Source: Aquilaria yunnanensis (taxonomy: Eukaryota > Streptophyta > Magnoliopsida > Malvales > Thymelaeaceae). Taken from it: DNA of 64,000 nt. Positions 33,941 to 46,000 of the stretch are shown in pieces. Below the pieces are notes generated by a model. The model was not told the origin of the DNA. It saw only the letters and a list, made by a program, of their open reading frames with translations, and made no database searches. The position numbers and the translations under genes are program-made. Numbering within the stretch: the stretch's first letter is position 1; every line of letters starts with the position of its first letter. Location: NCBI GenBank assembly GCA_039654915.1, contig CM077599.1:76166001-76230000 (forward strand), read 5' to 3'.

Positions 33941-36687
33941 TTCATGAAAATGTTGTTTATCGATAATAGATGCAGCAATCATGTGAGTGGAAAGAAAGAA
34001 TGGGTTTCTGATTTGGATGAAACATTCAAACAATCAATCAAGCTAGGCAATAATGCAAAAATGGCTATTGAGGGAAAAGGAAACGTCAGGATGAAAGTTA
34101 ACGACATCATCCAGGTAATCTTTGACATTTACTACATTCCTGAGCTAAATAATAATCTGCTAAGTGTAAGGCAGCTACAAGAAAAGGGCTGGCCATTTCA
34201 TTTCAACATAGAAGGTGCGAGATTGTTCATCCCTCGAAAGGATTGATCATGCAAACTGAAATGAGTACAAACAGAATGTTTGTGCTTTCAGCAAACATGA
34301 TGCCAATGATCACCACATACTTTCAAGCAGTCACAAAAAATGCAACCCATCTATGGCATTGTAGACTTGGGCATCTAATTTTCAAAGGGTTGCAAACTCT
34401 CTAGGATAAGAACATGGTAGGTGGCTTACCTTCTCTTGAAGCACTTACAAAATTGTGCTCCACTTGTCTAATTGGGAAGCAACACAGAGAACTTTTCCCT
34501 AAAGAAAGTTCTTGGAAAGCCAAACAGAAGTTAGAACTGGTTCATGCCGATATCTGTGGCCCTATAAAACCATCATCGAATAGCAATAAAGGTACTTTTT
34601 GAGTTTTATTAGTGATTATAGTCGTAAAACATGGATCTATTTTTTACATGAGAAATCTGAGGCGTTTGCCACATTCTAGAACTACAAAGCTTATGTCAAA
34701 AAGAAAACTTGTACCTTTATTAAATGTCTCAGAACTGACAGAGGTGGGGAATTCATTTTAAAAGAGTAGTTTGAGGAATTTTGTATGGTGAACAGGATAT
34801 CGAGGTAGCTGACTGCAGCCTACTCCTCCCAGCAAAATGGGGTTGCTGAGAGGAAGAATAGAACTATAATGAATCTCGTACAATTCATGCTTACCAAGAA
34901 ACAGGTTTCAAAGATTTATTGGCCTAAAATTGTGAAGTGGAGCGTGCACGTTCTTAATAGATGCCCTACCCTAGCTGTGCAAAACAAAACACTTAAAGAG
35001 GCATGGAACGGCTTAAAACCTACAGTGGCACACGTTAAAGTCTTTAGAAGTTTGGCTCATACACACATCCCAAACTAGAAGATGAGCAAACTTGATGATA
35101 AAAGCATTTGATGCATTGTGTTGGGAGTAAATGATGAATCCAAAGCATACAGACTACTTGATCCAATTTCTAACAGAATTATTATTAGCAGAGATGTGGT
35201 GTTCGAAGAAGATAAAGGATGGAACTAGGGCACACGCAAGGAAGAAGTCACTTAAGATGTGTTGGAATAGAGTGACAATGAGAATAAAGACAATGAAAAT
35301 GAAGACAAAAATCATGAAGTGAATACTGATGCTGAAGGAGAAAGCACCAACTCATCTTCCAGTGAATCAGATAATGGAGAATCATTAAGTCCAGCTCAAG
35401 GGAAGGAAAGACGACCCCTATTTCTGGATGAAGGATTACGAGACTGGTGAATGGCTGTCTGGTGAAGAAAACCTAATTGCTATGATGATTCACACAGAAG
35501 TTGGTCCCATCACTTTTGAAGAAGCTGTAAAATTCAAAAATGAAAAAACGCAATGGATGCTAAAATCGAAGCCATTAAGCGAAACAAAACATGGCAGCTC
35601 ACTATCTTACCAGAAGGAGTAAATGCTATTGGAGTCAAGTGGATTTTCAAGACTAAATTCGATGAACATGGTGAAGTGGACAAGTGCAAAGCAAGACTTG
35701 TGGCGAAGGGATACTCACAACGATATGGAGTAGATTACACTGAAGTTTTCTCACCAGTCGCGAAACTTGACACCATATGTCTAGTAATAGCCCTAGCAGC
35801 TCGAGAAGGGTAGAATATCTTCCAACTTGATGTAAAAAGTGTGTTTCTGCATGGTGAGCTTGCCAAAGACGTATTTGTGCAAGAACCTCAGGGATATGAA
35901 CAGAAATGAGAAGAACACAAGGTGTATAAACTAAACAAGGCCTTATATGGTCTTAAATAGGCACCACGTGCTTGGTATAGCAAGATTGATGCCTACTTTA
36001 CCAAAGAGGGATTCGAAAGATGTCATTATGAGCACACCTTGTTCACAAAATCAAAGCAAGATGTAAGATATTAATTGTTAGTCTTTACGTTGATGATCTG
36101 ATTTTTATTGGGAATGACAATGATTTATGCAAGAAATTCAAGGAATCAATTATGATAGAGTTTGATATGTCTGATCTTGGGAAAATAAAGTATTTTCTTA
36201 GGATAGAGTTGCTGTAAAATTCGAAAGGACAAATTCCTTAGTAAAAAATCCCATTGTGCCAAGTTGTACAAATTCCTTAGTAAAAAATCCCATTGGCCAA
36301 AGAAAGCATGTTAAAACAAGTGGTGGGAAGTCTTATGTATTTAATAGCCACCAGACCTGATCTAATATATTGTGTGTATCTCATAAGCAGGTTTATATCA
36401 TTCCCAACTGAACAACACTGGTTGGCAGCTAAAAGATTGCTTCGATACTTGAAGGGAACAATTGATGTGGCAATTCTTTATAAGAAAAGAGGGAGCAACC
36501 ATCTTGTAGCTTACTCGGACAATGACTATGCTGGTGACATCAATGATAGCAAGGGTACTTCGTGCTACGTTTTCATGCTTGGTTCTGGAGCAGTATCTTG
36601 GTCCTCCAAGAAATAGCAAGTAGTTAGTCTATCAACTACTAAAGTTGAATACATTGTAGATGTGTCTTGTGAATGTCAAAGCATCTG

Positions 36688-37418
36688 ATTAAGAGTAGTG
36701 TTTTAAAACCCGAACTGTTTATCAAACCATTGAAGGTTTCGGGTTACAGTTTAATCAGTTAAACTGGTTGAGCCGTTAGGTCAAACACGCTTTTATATTT
36801 ATATTTGAATGATTATGAGTGTCTTTATTGTAAGAAAAAAAAAACAACATGAACTTAAAGAAAAAGATGCATCAAGTACAGGGACTAAGTTGATAAGTTA
36901 CTTAATATAAAAGTCCATCACAATCAACTGTGCAAAACCTAATCAAGTCCAAAGCGCTGCTCTCCTCTGCTATCTTGTTGCTCTACTGCTACCTGCCTTC
37001 CTTTTTTTTTTCTTCTTTCATCCCTTCTTCCTCTGTTTTCTCCTTTTTTTTTTGTTTATTCTATTCTTATTTCTTCTTCTTCTCCTTTTCCTGATTTCTT
37101 GTTTTCCTGTCTTCATTTTCTTTCATCATTTTTTTTTCTATTTTGTTCTTCTTCTTTTGTCTTGTTTATTTTTTTTTATTATTTTTTTTGTTTTTTGTTT
37201 TTTTTTGCATTTCCTTTTACAATTTTTCAAATATGTATTGCAAAACCACCGATTTGATGGTTCACCGATTTTGTGGTTTTAAGCGGTTTTCCCTAGTTTT
37301 GACCAGCTTTTGACCTACCATAGAATGACCTATTAGCTAGACCGCCAGTATGACCGATTCGCGATCTAACCAATTGAATCGGATGGTCTGGTCCGACTTT
37401 CATAACACTGGTTAAGAA
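36688..37418. mobile_element. hAT-like MITE (36696-37410, 715 bp) inside the copia RNase H region
   Basis: Left end TAGTGTTTTAAAACCCGAAC; right end reversed CAGTGTTATGAAAGTCGGACC. The 8-bp flanks are ATTAAGAG and GTTAAGAA (six matches). The copia protein is interrupted exactly here: the conserved CQ(S/A)I-W-LR region ends on the left and its continuation (GKDTTILCDNSSTIKLSKNP) lies on the right. The interior contains a long pyrimidine-rich stretch (36960-37220). Confidence 0.75.
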
Positions 37419-37734
37419 TGGTGTTAGACAAGCTTGGCTGTACTCAGGGAAAAGACACTACAATCTTATGTGATAATAGCTCAACCATAAAACTTTCGAA
37501 GAATCCTGTTTTCATGGATGCAGCAAGCATATTGATGTCAGATTCCATTTTCCTCGTGACCTGGTAAAGGAAGGTGTGGTTGAGTTTATCTATTGTAATA
37601 TACAAGATCAAATAGAGGATATCATGACTAAGTCCCTTAAACTAGAGGACTTCAAGAAGCTTCGGAGCATGCTTGGAGTGTGTGAAGTACCCAAGTAACC
37701 TGAACACATACTGCATACAGTTTAAAGGAGGGAA

Positions 37735-37974
37735 TGTTAGGAGTTAATGTCGCGTGTTGATCAAGTTAAGTATTGTTTGTTAAGATTTTATAGGATTGTC
37801 TTCTTATTCTGTTGCTAAGTTTTAAGAAGAAGTCAATTTCTAGCTGTTAGTAGCTCTTATCTTCAAGCTTATCTTTTGTAATTGGCTATAAAAGCCATAA
37901 GACTCATCAAATAAATAAGGGAAGTATCTTTACACAAATACTTAAGCTTAATCATTCTCTTCGGACATTTCACA
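37735..37974 (+). repeat. 3' LTR of the copia element
   Basis: It starts TGTTAGGAG straight after the purine tract AAAGGAGGGAA and ends TTTCACA, giving the usual TG...CA ends over ~240 bases. A CTATAAAAG promoter box lies at about 37885-37893. Confidence 0.7.
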
Positions 37975-38574
37975 CTACTAACCACAGATGCCAGCAGCCT
38001 CCGGAACAAGGAACCACTTCACTACCACATCAGATTATACAAGCCACATAACCCCAAACCTTGTAAGTGTTCCAAAGCCTTGTTCTTTCCGGACACAAAT
38101 CAGTATAAAATTTCATAGCCAGAACTCAAAGATTCCGAATTGGGATGGCGCTTCTCTCCTGTTTTTGAATATTATCAAAGAATAACTCCATTTCTTGTTC
38201 AAGTTTGATCCATCCAAAGATGCCTGGACTCTGGAACAATATATGTTTCATGATCTGGTTGTGTTTACCAGTAGGATCATCTCGAGGCAAGCTACTTTAT
38301 TTTTGCCAGCACAGAAGCTGATGGACTTGGAATGAGGAACAAGCTCTATCTGTATGGTACCAACATATAGTTTATCAACTAGCCATATGATGGTTTGTTA
38401 TTCTTTAGAGGATGAGAAATTAATATTATAGTGAAGACATTCAACCCTGTGTCACTGATCCTAATCATCCAACTACCTAGCTTTTACCGCCATGTTAGAA
38501 ATGGTCCTAATCCAACTACCTGCATACCTAATGAATTTTTCAAATTAGTTAGTCTTTGGAATCGGATTGAAATC
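37975..38574. other. Spacer between copia LTR and CACTA element
   Basis: One 65-codon open frame (37988-38185) shows no family similarity. Nothing else is recognised. Confidence 0.45.
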
Positions 38575-38599
38575 AATCACTACTAGAAAAAAATTATTT

Positions 38600-39060
38600 A
38601 GCGACGGTCATTAGCGATGGTCAACCGTTACTAATATTGATTTAGTGACAGCTATATCCGTTTCTAATTTTCTCATGGCTAATTTTTTAACAACGGCTAC
38701 CGTCACAAATTAACAACATCCAACCGTCACAATGTAGGCCATCACATATTTACCGACACTCGTAAGCTTCCAGAGATTTAGTGACAATCAGCTGTCACTG
38801 TGTAGTGACAGTTAGTCGTCACTAGTTAATGACACGTAGCCGTCGCTAGTTAGTGACGATTAGCCATCGCTACTTAGTGATAGTTAGCTATCACTAGTTA
38901 GTGACGTGTAGCTCTAGCTTGTTAGTGACGGATCACCATAGCTAGTTAGTAACGCGTGACCATCACTAGTTATTGACACATGACCACCACTAGTTAGTAA
39001 CGTATAGCCGTCGCTATTAGTTTATAATTTATGACTAGTAGCCATCGCTAATGAAGAGAA
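38600..39060. repeat. Left subterminal repeat array of the CACTA element
   Basis: Some fifteen diverged copies of a ~20-22-bp unit of the form CTAGTTAGTGACGNNTAGCCGTCG. These are the presumed transposase binding sites. Confidence 0.8.
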
Positions 39061-39513
39061 GGCTAAATGAATAAAGAAGGGCACATGCCATAAATGATAT
39101 AGCATAACTGAAACTCAAGCCCTAACAAGGCAGCAAAATGACCAACCGTGCACGTATGTTGAGAGCTAGAGAAACTGATCATGATTTATCATATCATTAC
39201 CAAACCCTACCACACCAGTCACACAGAAACAACTGTTTGCCCCTAGTTAATATGGCAATCGAAATACTGTTTGTATTAACGAGAATAGGAGACAAGCTTT
39301 CATCACAAAGGATAATGCATTAAATTGAAACATTAAACAACCACTGGTACATTGAGAAATAAATGAGCCCAAACGCTAATTAAATATCTTTCAAACCTTA
39401 TAACAGTTGGGTAGCCACACAAACTACACTCTAAATGCACAGAAAGATACTACAAAAAGCATTCTTATGATTGAAATCTAGCCAGTAAACAAAACAAGTA
39501 GAGCAGGTCACAT

Positions 39514-39651
39514 TCAAGAATTGGCAATCATGACCTCCACTTCAACACTAGGTTCAATGGTAATGCTGATGATCTGCTTGACCACATCAAGGGAGCTAAA
39601 GAGATCAATCACTTGTTTGTGAACTCGGAGCTCAAATCTATCCCATGTAAT
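39514..39651 (-). pseudogene. Captured 3' part of 40S ribosomal protein S20 (uS10)
   Basis: On the minus strand the frame reads [20 protein letters not shown] then [20 protein letters not shown] and IANS before a TGA stop at 39516-39514. Plant RPS20, a small-subunit ribosomal protein, ends with nearly the same ~45 residues ([21 protein letters not shown]..., EPGVEVEVTIADS). Upstream RPS20 sequence is not visible beyond about 39651, so this is one terminal exon picked up by the CACTA element. Substitutions such as G to S before VEVEV suggest relaxed constraint. Confidence 0.88.
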
Positions 39652-40062
39652 TGTTCTTAGAAGTAAAAATAAACAAACTTTGTAACTTATCTGACAGAAA
39701 TCTTAGAAATGACATCAAGAAGAAAAATAATAGCTAAGCACAGAAGGCGAACTTATCATACAATCTCAAACATCTAGTACTTGAGCACATAAACAAATAA
39801 ATCACAACAGCAAAACTTCCAAAAAAGCTTCCTAGATTCAAATGATCAATCAGGGTAATTTAATTTAATACGGAGAAAAGTATCAAAACTCAAGATGTCT
39901 TCAATCAATGGTCTCTACATGAAATACATACATGAAATACATACATAATTGCAGTGCCATAGTTCATCCTAAACAATCTTACATGAGAAGGTACAGATTT
40001 TGACTCTCTAGTTCAACCCAAATTATCTATGCTTATAAGAAGCAAAATAAAAAATGTTTTAC

Positions 40063-40230
40063 TTCCACTTCTGCTGAAGTGAATGATGCATCAAAGCTCT
40101 GAAGTAGGACAAGTGTTCCGTTCTCGTTAGCATATTCAATTTTTTCTTCAAAAGGCTGACCATCATGAACATTTAGTTGAGCATTTGACAAAAAAGCCTC
40201 AGGATTCGATAGGGTTGCATCAATTGAAGT
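40063..40230 (-). pseudogene. Captured gene fragment, probably BAH/RRM protein of the ASI1 type
   Basis: On the minus strand the frame gives LSNPEAFLSNAQLNVHDGQP then FEEKIEYANENGTLVLLQSF and DASFTSAEVE, ending at a GTAAAA donor (40062-40061). The stretch GTLVLLQ(N/S)(L/F)D..(Y/F)TS.EVE resembles the start of the RRM in plant BAH-domain proteins such as ANTI-SILENCING 1, which bind intronic heterochromatin transcripts. This match is from memory of the family and needs a search. More diverged coding-like sequence lies at 40300-40430 (ELVLLGLHLNVLRVPELFKD), which I cannot place. Confidence 0.5.
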
Positions 40231-42844
40231 CGGAAAAAAAACATAAGAAGTTGGACAAAAAAGCCTTAAGCATTTTATCAAAAAAACATTTGCAAAACAA
40301 TTAATCAAAAAATAATTCTTCCTAGTCTTACACTTCTCTATTGTGGTATTACTCGTGAAGGTATAAAGCATATCCTTAAACAACTCGGGGACTCTCAGCA
40401 CATTCAAATGCAAACCCAAAAGCACTAATTCAGCTCCTACATTTTTTATATTTTCTCATTAAACAAGTATGAAACCCTACCTTCTTTCAACAAAGGCGTA
40501 TATCTGGATCTTCAGAACAACATAAGGCCATGCTCAGTTCACATATTCTACCGTCTCTGGGAATTAAGAAAGTTGGATTCCATAAGTAAAGGGCATGACA
40601 TCTAAGATCCTAGAGTCTCAAGTTAAGCCAAACAAAATGGAGTAATTCAAAATTAAATCTAAAACTCAAAACCTATAAACCAAACAGGTGTTATAACCGT
40701 GTACAAGAGAAAAATGAAGTCACTGCTGAAAAAAATACTTTGATGGAAAAACAAAGAGATTATGCAAACAAGAAACGTTAAGAGTCCGAAGGTTAAAAGC
40801 AATCAAAGAAATGACTTACAATTTCTTGTGATACTCCATTGATGCCTAAGAGCTAGTTGAAGTTAGAACCGCCACTAGAGGCCTTATACGGAGCCGTAGT
40901 TTTAGCTGTTTCATCCATGTGCGCAAAAATGAACATAATACATAATCAAAATCAAAATTGGAAGAAAAAAAAAATCAAACTTGTAGTAGAAACAGCTCAG
41001 CGAACCTTTATCTATATCTAGTTCCGCCGCTCTCATAGTCAATCTATGCCCTACAAGAGAACGCATTGTGAATGCGAGGAAGTCAATCTACACCTCAATC
41101 AAAGAATTTCACCTTTCTCCAAGTCTAATTCCGTAGATTATGGAATGAAATTCAAGCATACCATTTTCTAAGACCAAAATGAAACCCTAAATTCTAACAA
41201 AGATTCCAAACCAAAATCCGAGTTAAATCAAAGACTCAGTACTTTACCTCAGGTAAAGCAAATTTTCGGCACAATTTCTACAAGGAAAATGGACGATCGC
41301 TGCTTCGCATCGGTCGAGAGCACTGGTAGAGGAAGAAACGAGCAAGAATAATTGACGGTAAAGGCTTCGTGTCCATCTGGTCCAATTTTCAGTAAACTGA
41401 AGGCAATACCAGAGCGGCAAGTGGTAAGATCGAGATGGCAAGCGCCATATTGAACCATAGCGTTTGGGGCAAAGATGGCAGAACCCTTTGGCTTTCTGAA
41501 GTTTCGTGAAATAGGGAGGGGGGAGGTGGTTTGCGATAAAAAAATGAGACGAAAGGAACTAATCCATAATTTTTTAACTAGCAACGGTCTATGGTTGCTT
41601 ACGGATTTGTGAAAGCTAGCTGTCGCTACCCTTAGAAAAATTAGTGACAGTCTGCCTTCACTAAATCTGACATATTTTTTTTAAGTAAATCTATTAAATT
41701 TTTAAAAAATAACAAACACACTTACCTACTTAAGTTATATATATATAAATATATAAAAAAAAAGTGTACATTTTATTTAAGTTCTTCTCTATATACAAAT
41801 AACTAATATTATGATCACTGATCAACAAATTAATATTTACAAAGCCTGGTGGAAAAATCAGTTGTCATTCAAGAGATTCTCACATCTTTTTTCTTTTCTA
41901 GAAAAATAATTGAGATGAATAAATTTTTTAATCTAAATTATAATATATATTTTTTAACCTAAATTATAATCTAAATTATAAATGGCTTTTAGTAAGAGTT
42001 ACGTGTTGCAAAATTTGGCTAAGATTTAGCGAATGTGTTTTCGCTAATTTTTGGGATTTTAGAGAGGGCTAGCAGTCACTAGCCATCGCTAAATTAACAA
42101 AGGCTAGTAGTCACTAAATTTAAATTTAGCAACTATCAGTCGTCACTAACTTAGCAACTATGGTTAGCGAAGGTAAACCTTCACTAAATCACCATTTTCT
42201 AATAGTGAGGGCTAGAAATCACCATTTTCTAATCGTGACGGTTAGCCTTCACTAACTATGACCATAATAAGTTAGTGATAGCGAGCCTTCATTAATCACT
42301 AGTCTATGACCAATTAGCAAAAGCAAGCCATCACTACCGCTAGCCATCACGTTTAAAATTTTGTTCATTATTTTTTAGAAAAATAATTAAGATAATGAAT
42401 TTTTAACCATAAAAATAACATAAAATGTGTAAAGCTTAATAGCACATAAGTAATTGACAGCTTAATTATTTTTTTAGAAAAATAATTAATAAGATGAAAG
42501 AATTTTTTAATCATAAAATAAAATATAATTATAAATTATAATCTATATAGCTGAGACTTAGTGACGGCTACTAGTCATTAAATTAGTAAGGGCAAGTCAT
42601 CACTAAATTTAGTGACAGCTAACTGTCACTAAATTTAACGACAAAACAACAGCTATCCGTCGCTAAATTAATGACGGAGCGATGGTTAACCTTCACTAAA
42701 TTAGCGACGGCAAGCCATTACTAAATTTTAGCAATAAATAGTCGTTGTTAATTTTTCACCAGACCTTTAGCAACGATTTACTGTCTCAAATTAGCGACGA
42801 TTTTTTGCCGTCGCTAAATGACTTTTTTCTAGTAATGAATTGTA

Positions 42845-43665
42845 ACATGAGATATAGAATATATTTGAAATTCATTTGTCTTGTTTTGATATGTTGTCTA
42901 ATTTCTAATAAGCATTTGTCTAGATTTGAGAGACATTTGTTTTACTTGCTTTTATATCTATTTCTCAATTTTATTTGTTTAGTTGTAAGATCCATTTGTC
43001 TAGTTCTAATAATAGGTATTTATCTAGGTCAGATAACCATTTTTTTAGGATTTAAATTATTCTATAGATTTTAGATACATTTATTTCACTTTTATTAGAT
43101 GTCCATTTTTTATATCTACTTGTCTAGTATCAAAGATGTATTTATCTAGTTCGGATATGCATTTTATCCATGATTAAGTTCATATTATCCAGACTTGAGA
43201 TACATTTGTTTGGTTTTAATTTTATATTTATTTTTGAGATATATTATTTAGTTCTGAGACACATTTATATATCTAGGATCAAGGTCATCTTATCTAAATT
43301 TTAGATACAATTATTTCACCATAATTATATATCTATTTATAAGATTTATTTGTCTTGTTCTAAGATGTATTATTTAGTTCTACTAAGCATGTATCTACTT
43401 CTCATAAGTATTGGCTAGATTTGAGATATATTTATTTCAATTGATTATATATCTATTTTTTAGATTCACTTGTCTCGTTCTGAGATATATTTTTCTAGTT
43501 TTAGTATGCATTTACCTACTTTCAATAAGTATTTTTTTAGGATTGAGATCTTCTTATATGGGGTTTAGATATAATCATTTCCCTTTTATTATGTATCTAT
43601 TTTTTAGATTCATTTGTCTAATTCTAAGATATATTTATCTAGTTTTAATATGTATCTACAGCGCC
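42845..43665. repeat. Diverged tandem repeat, ~120-145-bp units, six or so copies
   Basis: Units share ATCTATTTTTTAGATTCATTTGTCT, AGTTCTAAGATATATTTATCTAG and TTTTAATATGCATTTA words. Neighbouring units at 43341, 43461 and 43605 give spacings of 120 and 144 bases. The open frames here (42745-43074, 43411-43683) are repeats of a FFRFICLVLRYIYLVLICIY-like string, created by the tandem units and not a membrane protein. Confidence 0.7.
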
Positions 43666-43683
43666 AATGTATATGAGCAATGA

Positions 43684-44550
43684 AGGAAAACTCATTTCAA
43701 ACTTTCTGAAAATGATAAGGTTGACTTTTCATGCCTCTAGCTCCTCCACTTTCTATTCTAACATTAACGACGTTTAATTTCTAATACGAAGCAAATCCCC
43801 ATTTAAACAAGATCTGGAATTCAAACCCTACTAACAAAGAAGCAGACATTGAAATTAAGAGCTATCCTTCAAAGATGACCAACTCGGCTCAAATTTGGAG
43901 TAGTCAGGCCCAATCCGGCTACTTAACTCCCAAGGGGATCTTGGGGGAAAAAAAAAACAATTAAGGGTGAGATACTATTTAAAGGTTTGGTCTAAAATTG
44001 CACTTTCCTATGGTATTTTTTTTTCTAAATCATATTATATGCCCTTAAACTATATATATTTCATATATCTACCTTTGAATTATTGAACATTGCAAAAGTA
44101 GGATGAAAGTAACATCTTATATCAAAACTGTCCCCACTCATGATTCTCTACTAGTGTTGTATTGATGAAAATTTGATGCCGAATCTAAAATTAGCCATTG
44201 AACTTGAGCAAAACAAACACAAAAATCCCCTGAATAGAAACTAATGACATGTAACCCTTCAAATAGCAAAAAAAACAACCCAAAATAAAAAGCAAAATCT
44301 AAAAAGTAGAATGAAAAATTAAAAAAAAAAATAACAAGTTTACATGTCTATCTCAAATTAAAGTATCTAATCTCTTCAAATAATTATGAAGAACATTATA
44401 AATGCAAAAAAAAAAAAAGACTTTTGAGGCTCCTTAATCATTTTTTTTTCAATTTAAACCTTAAAATAGCAAAAAAAACTTAAAATAGAAGGAAAAAATG
44501 AAAAACTCTACAAATTTAACATGCCCATAACAAATTAAATTCTAATCTTT
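43684..44550. other. AT-rich intergenic region, nothing recognised
   Basis: Poly-A/T-rich sequence without gene or element signatures. Confidence 0.5.
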
Positions 44551-45005
44551 CACTACTAACATATGGGCTTTTTCCAACGGCCGTTACCAATGACTTCGCG
44601 TTGGTAAATTTAAAATTATAAACATGTAACCGTTGGTATTTTGTTCATTGGAAACCAGTTGACCAACGGTTCAATTTCAAACCGTTGGTAGTTTCCAACT
44701 TACAACCATTAATAAGCAAGTCGTTGGTAATTACCAATGATTCATATGTGGACTGAATTTTCCAATGGTTTATAGGATTTCCAACACGTGAACCATAGGC
44801 AAATTAGCAATGTTTTGATTTGTTGGAAAATCACCAATGGCTGTCAATGGCCATAACCATAGGTGAACACCAACGATTTGAACCGTCGGTAGTTTCCAAC
44901 AGCTAAAATGTCGGTACTTACCAATGATTCAAACCATTGGTAATTTACCAATTGCTTAAGCAGTTGGTACTTACCAATGGTCAGAACCATCAGTACACTA
45001 CTAAC
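44551..45005. mobile_element. CACTA-type 5' terminal fragment with GTTGGTA subterminal repeats
   Basis: It starts CACTACTAACATATGGGCTT and is filled by some twenty ACCGTTGGTA/TACCAATGGTT words in both orientations. A second CACTACTAAC lies at about 44996, so a nested or duplicated end is possible. No right end is seen before the LINE at 45105. It is the same family as 30800-31145. Confidence 0.6.
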
Positions 45006-45104
45006 AGCTTCTCTGTCCATTTTTTTCTGATTCTGTCAATTCTTGAATTCAAAATTCAATATGACCTTGTTGTAGTATGCACATGTGTGGTCTCTGTCTC
45101 TTCT

Positions 45105-46000
45105 AAAGATGAAGTTAATTGATTTCATTGAGGTTTCAAGGCTCACTCCAAATGACCAAAAGTTGGAGGTTTTATTTGGAGGAACTTCTCCACATTTAAG
45201 ACAAGTAATTTTGGAGACTACAACTTTTTGAGAAGGAAGTTTGCCAATTAAGTACTTGGGGGTTCCAATTTCTTCCACCTTTCTTCAGGTAAGAAACTTC
45301 AAGCCTTTACTGAAAAAGGTCCAAAGCTGAGCAAAAAAACATTTGTCGTGCAAAGATAGAATCCAGTTAATTCAATTGGTACTGCAATCTATACAAGTTT
45401 ATCATAGCACATTTTTTTTTTGCTTTCGAGGAAAGTGATCAATGCAATTAATAAAATATGCAAGAAGTTCGTATGGGCTTGGGTAGTGCAGAGCAGTAAT
45501 AAAGCGCCAATCGCATAGGCTAAAGTTACTCATCCGAAGGAAAAAAGGGGTGCCAACTTGCATGATTTGCAAATCTTGAGTTATTGTTTAATCCTCAAGC
45601 TTTTTTGGAATGTCCATTTGAAGGCAAATCGGCTTTAGGTGACTTGGATACACTCGTACTACATCAAAAATGCCTTGGAACCTAGATCCACTACTTTAGG
45701 GGTATGGTGTGATATTCTGAAAGTAAGAGACTAGTTGAAGAAGAGATACCTAATGAGGGACAAGGCAGAGACTATTCTTAAGAATCCAAATCAATACTCT
45801 TTACTTTGCTAGAAAGAAATGAAGGTAATTGGTATAAGACAATCTAGAGTAGATTTTTGCTTTCAAAGCATAATACTATAGCATAGATGCTACAATGGGA
45901 GGACTGTCTACCCAAGACAGACTATATCGATGGGGTTATTAGGGTTGCACGACTAATCTGGCAAACCATAAATTTCCCCTTTATCTTATTTTTGAACCAA
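45105..46000 (+). pseudogene. LINE (L1-type) reverse transcriptase C-terminal fragment
   Basis: Frames with several stops give EGSLPIKYLGVPISSTFLQV, then KDRIQLIQLVLQSIQVYHST, INAINKICKKFVWAW, and PKEKRGANLHDLQIL. These match the thumb region that follows the reverse transcriptase of plant L1 LINEs (GSLPVRYLGVPL, GRLQLI.SVL...YW, KEEGGLGL). The catalytic part is absent, so this is a dead fragment. Confidence 0.8.

Larger units (their letters stand above)
33940..37974 (+). mobile_element. Ty1/copia retrotransposon, 5'-truncated, decayed, with 3' LTR
   Basis: Pol domains appear in copia order: protease-like region (IDNRCSNHVSG, ~33958), GAG-pre-integrase and integrase (LCSTCLIGKQH, LVHADICGPIKPS, then NGVAERKN-like at ~34840), reverse transcriptase (VKWIFKTKFDEHG, FSPVAKLDTI, LDVKSVFLHGELAKDVF, YVDDLIFIGND at ~36090), and RNase H (GSLMYLIATRPDL, LRYLKGTID). 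A MITE interrupts the RNase H at 36696. The end of the protein resumes at 37411. A purine-rich tract (37724-37734) precedes the 3' LTR (37735-37974). Many stops are present, gag is missing and no 5' LTR matches upstream. Confidence 0.88.
38575..42840. mobile_element. CACTA element (38578-42837, 4260 bp) carrying host gene pieces
   Basis: The ends are CACTACTAGAAAAAAATTAT (left) and, reversed, CATTACTAGAAAAAAGTCAT (right), both running on into TTAGCGACGG, and are flanked by AAT on both sides (38575-38577, 42838-42840), the 3-bp duplication of CACTA elements. Subterminal arrays of GTTAGTGACGG/AGCCGTCGCTA words fill 38600-39060 and 42010-42830. No transposase is found. The interior carries, on the minus strand, a ribosomal protein S20 3' fragment (39514-39651) and a probable BAH/RRM gene fragment (40063-40230). 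It is therefore non-autonomous. Confidence 0.88.

Noticed and set aside
37052..37282. Leucine/phenylalanine-rich open frame
   Set aside because: Translation of the pyrimidine-rich core of the MITE at 36696-37410.
42745..43683. Apparent small multi-helix membrane proteins
   Set aside because: They are translations of the diverged tandem repeat; the repeated peptide mirrors the DNA units.
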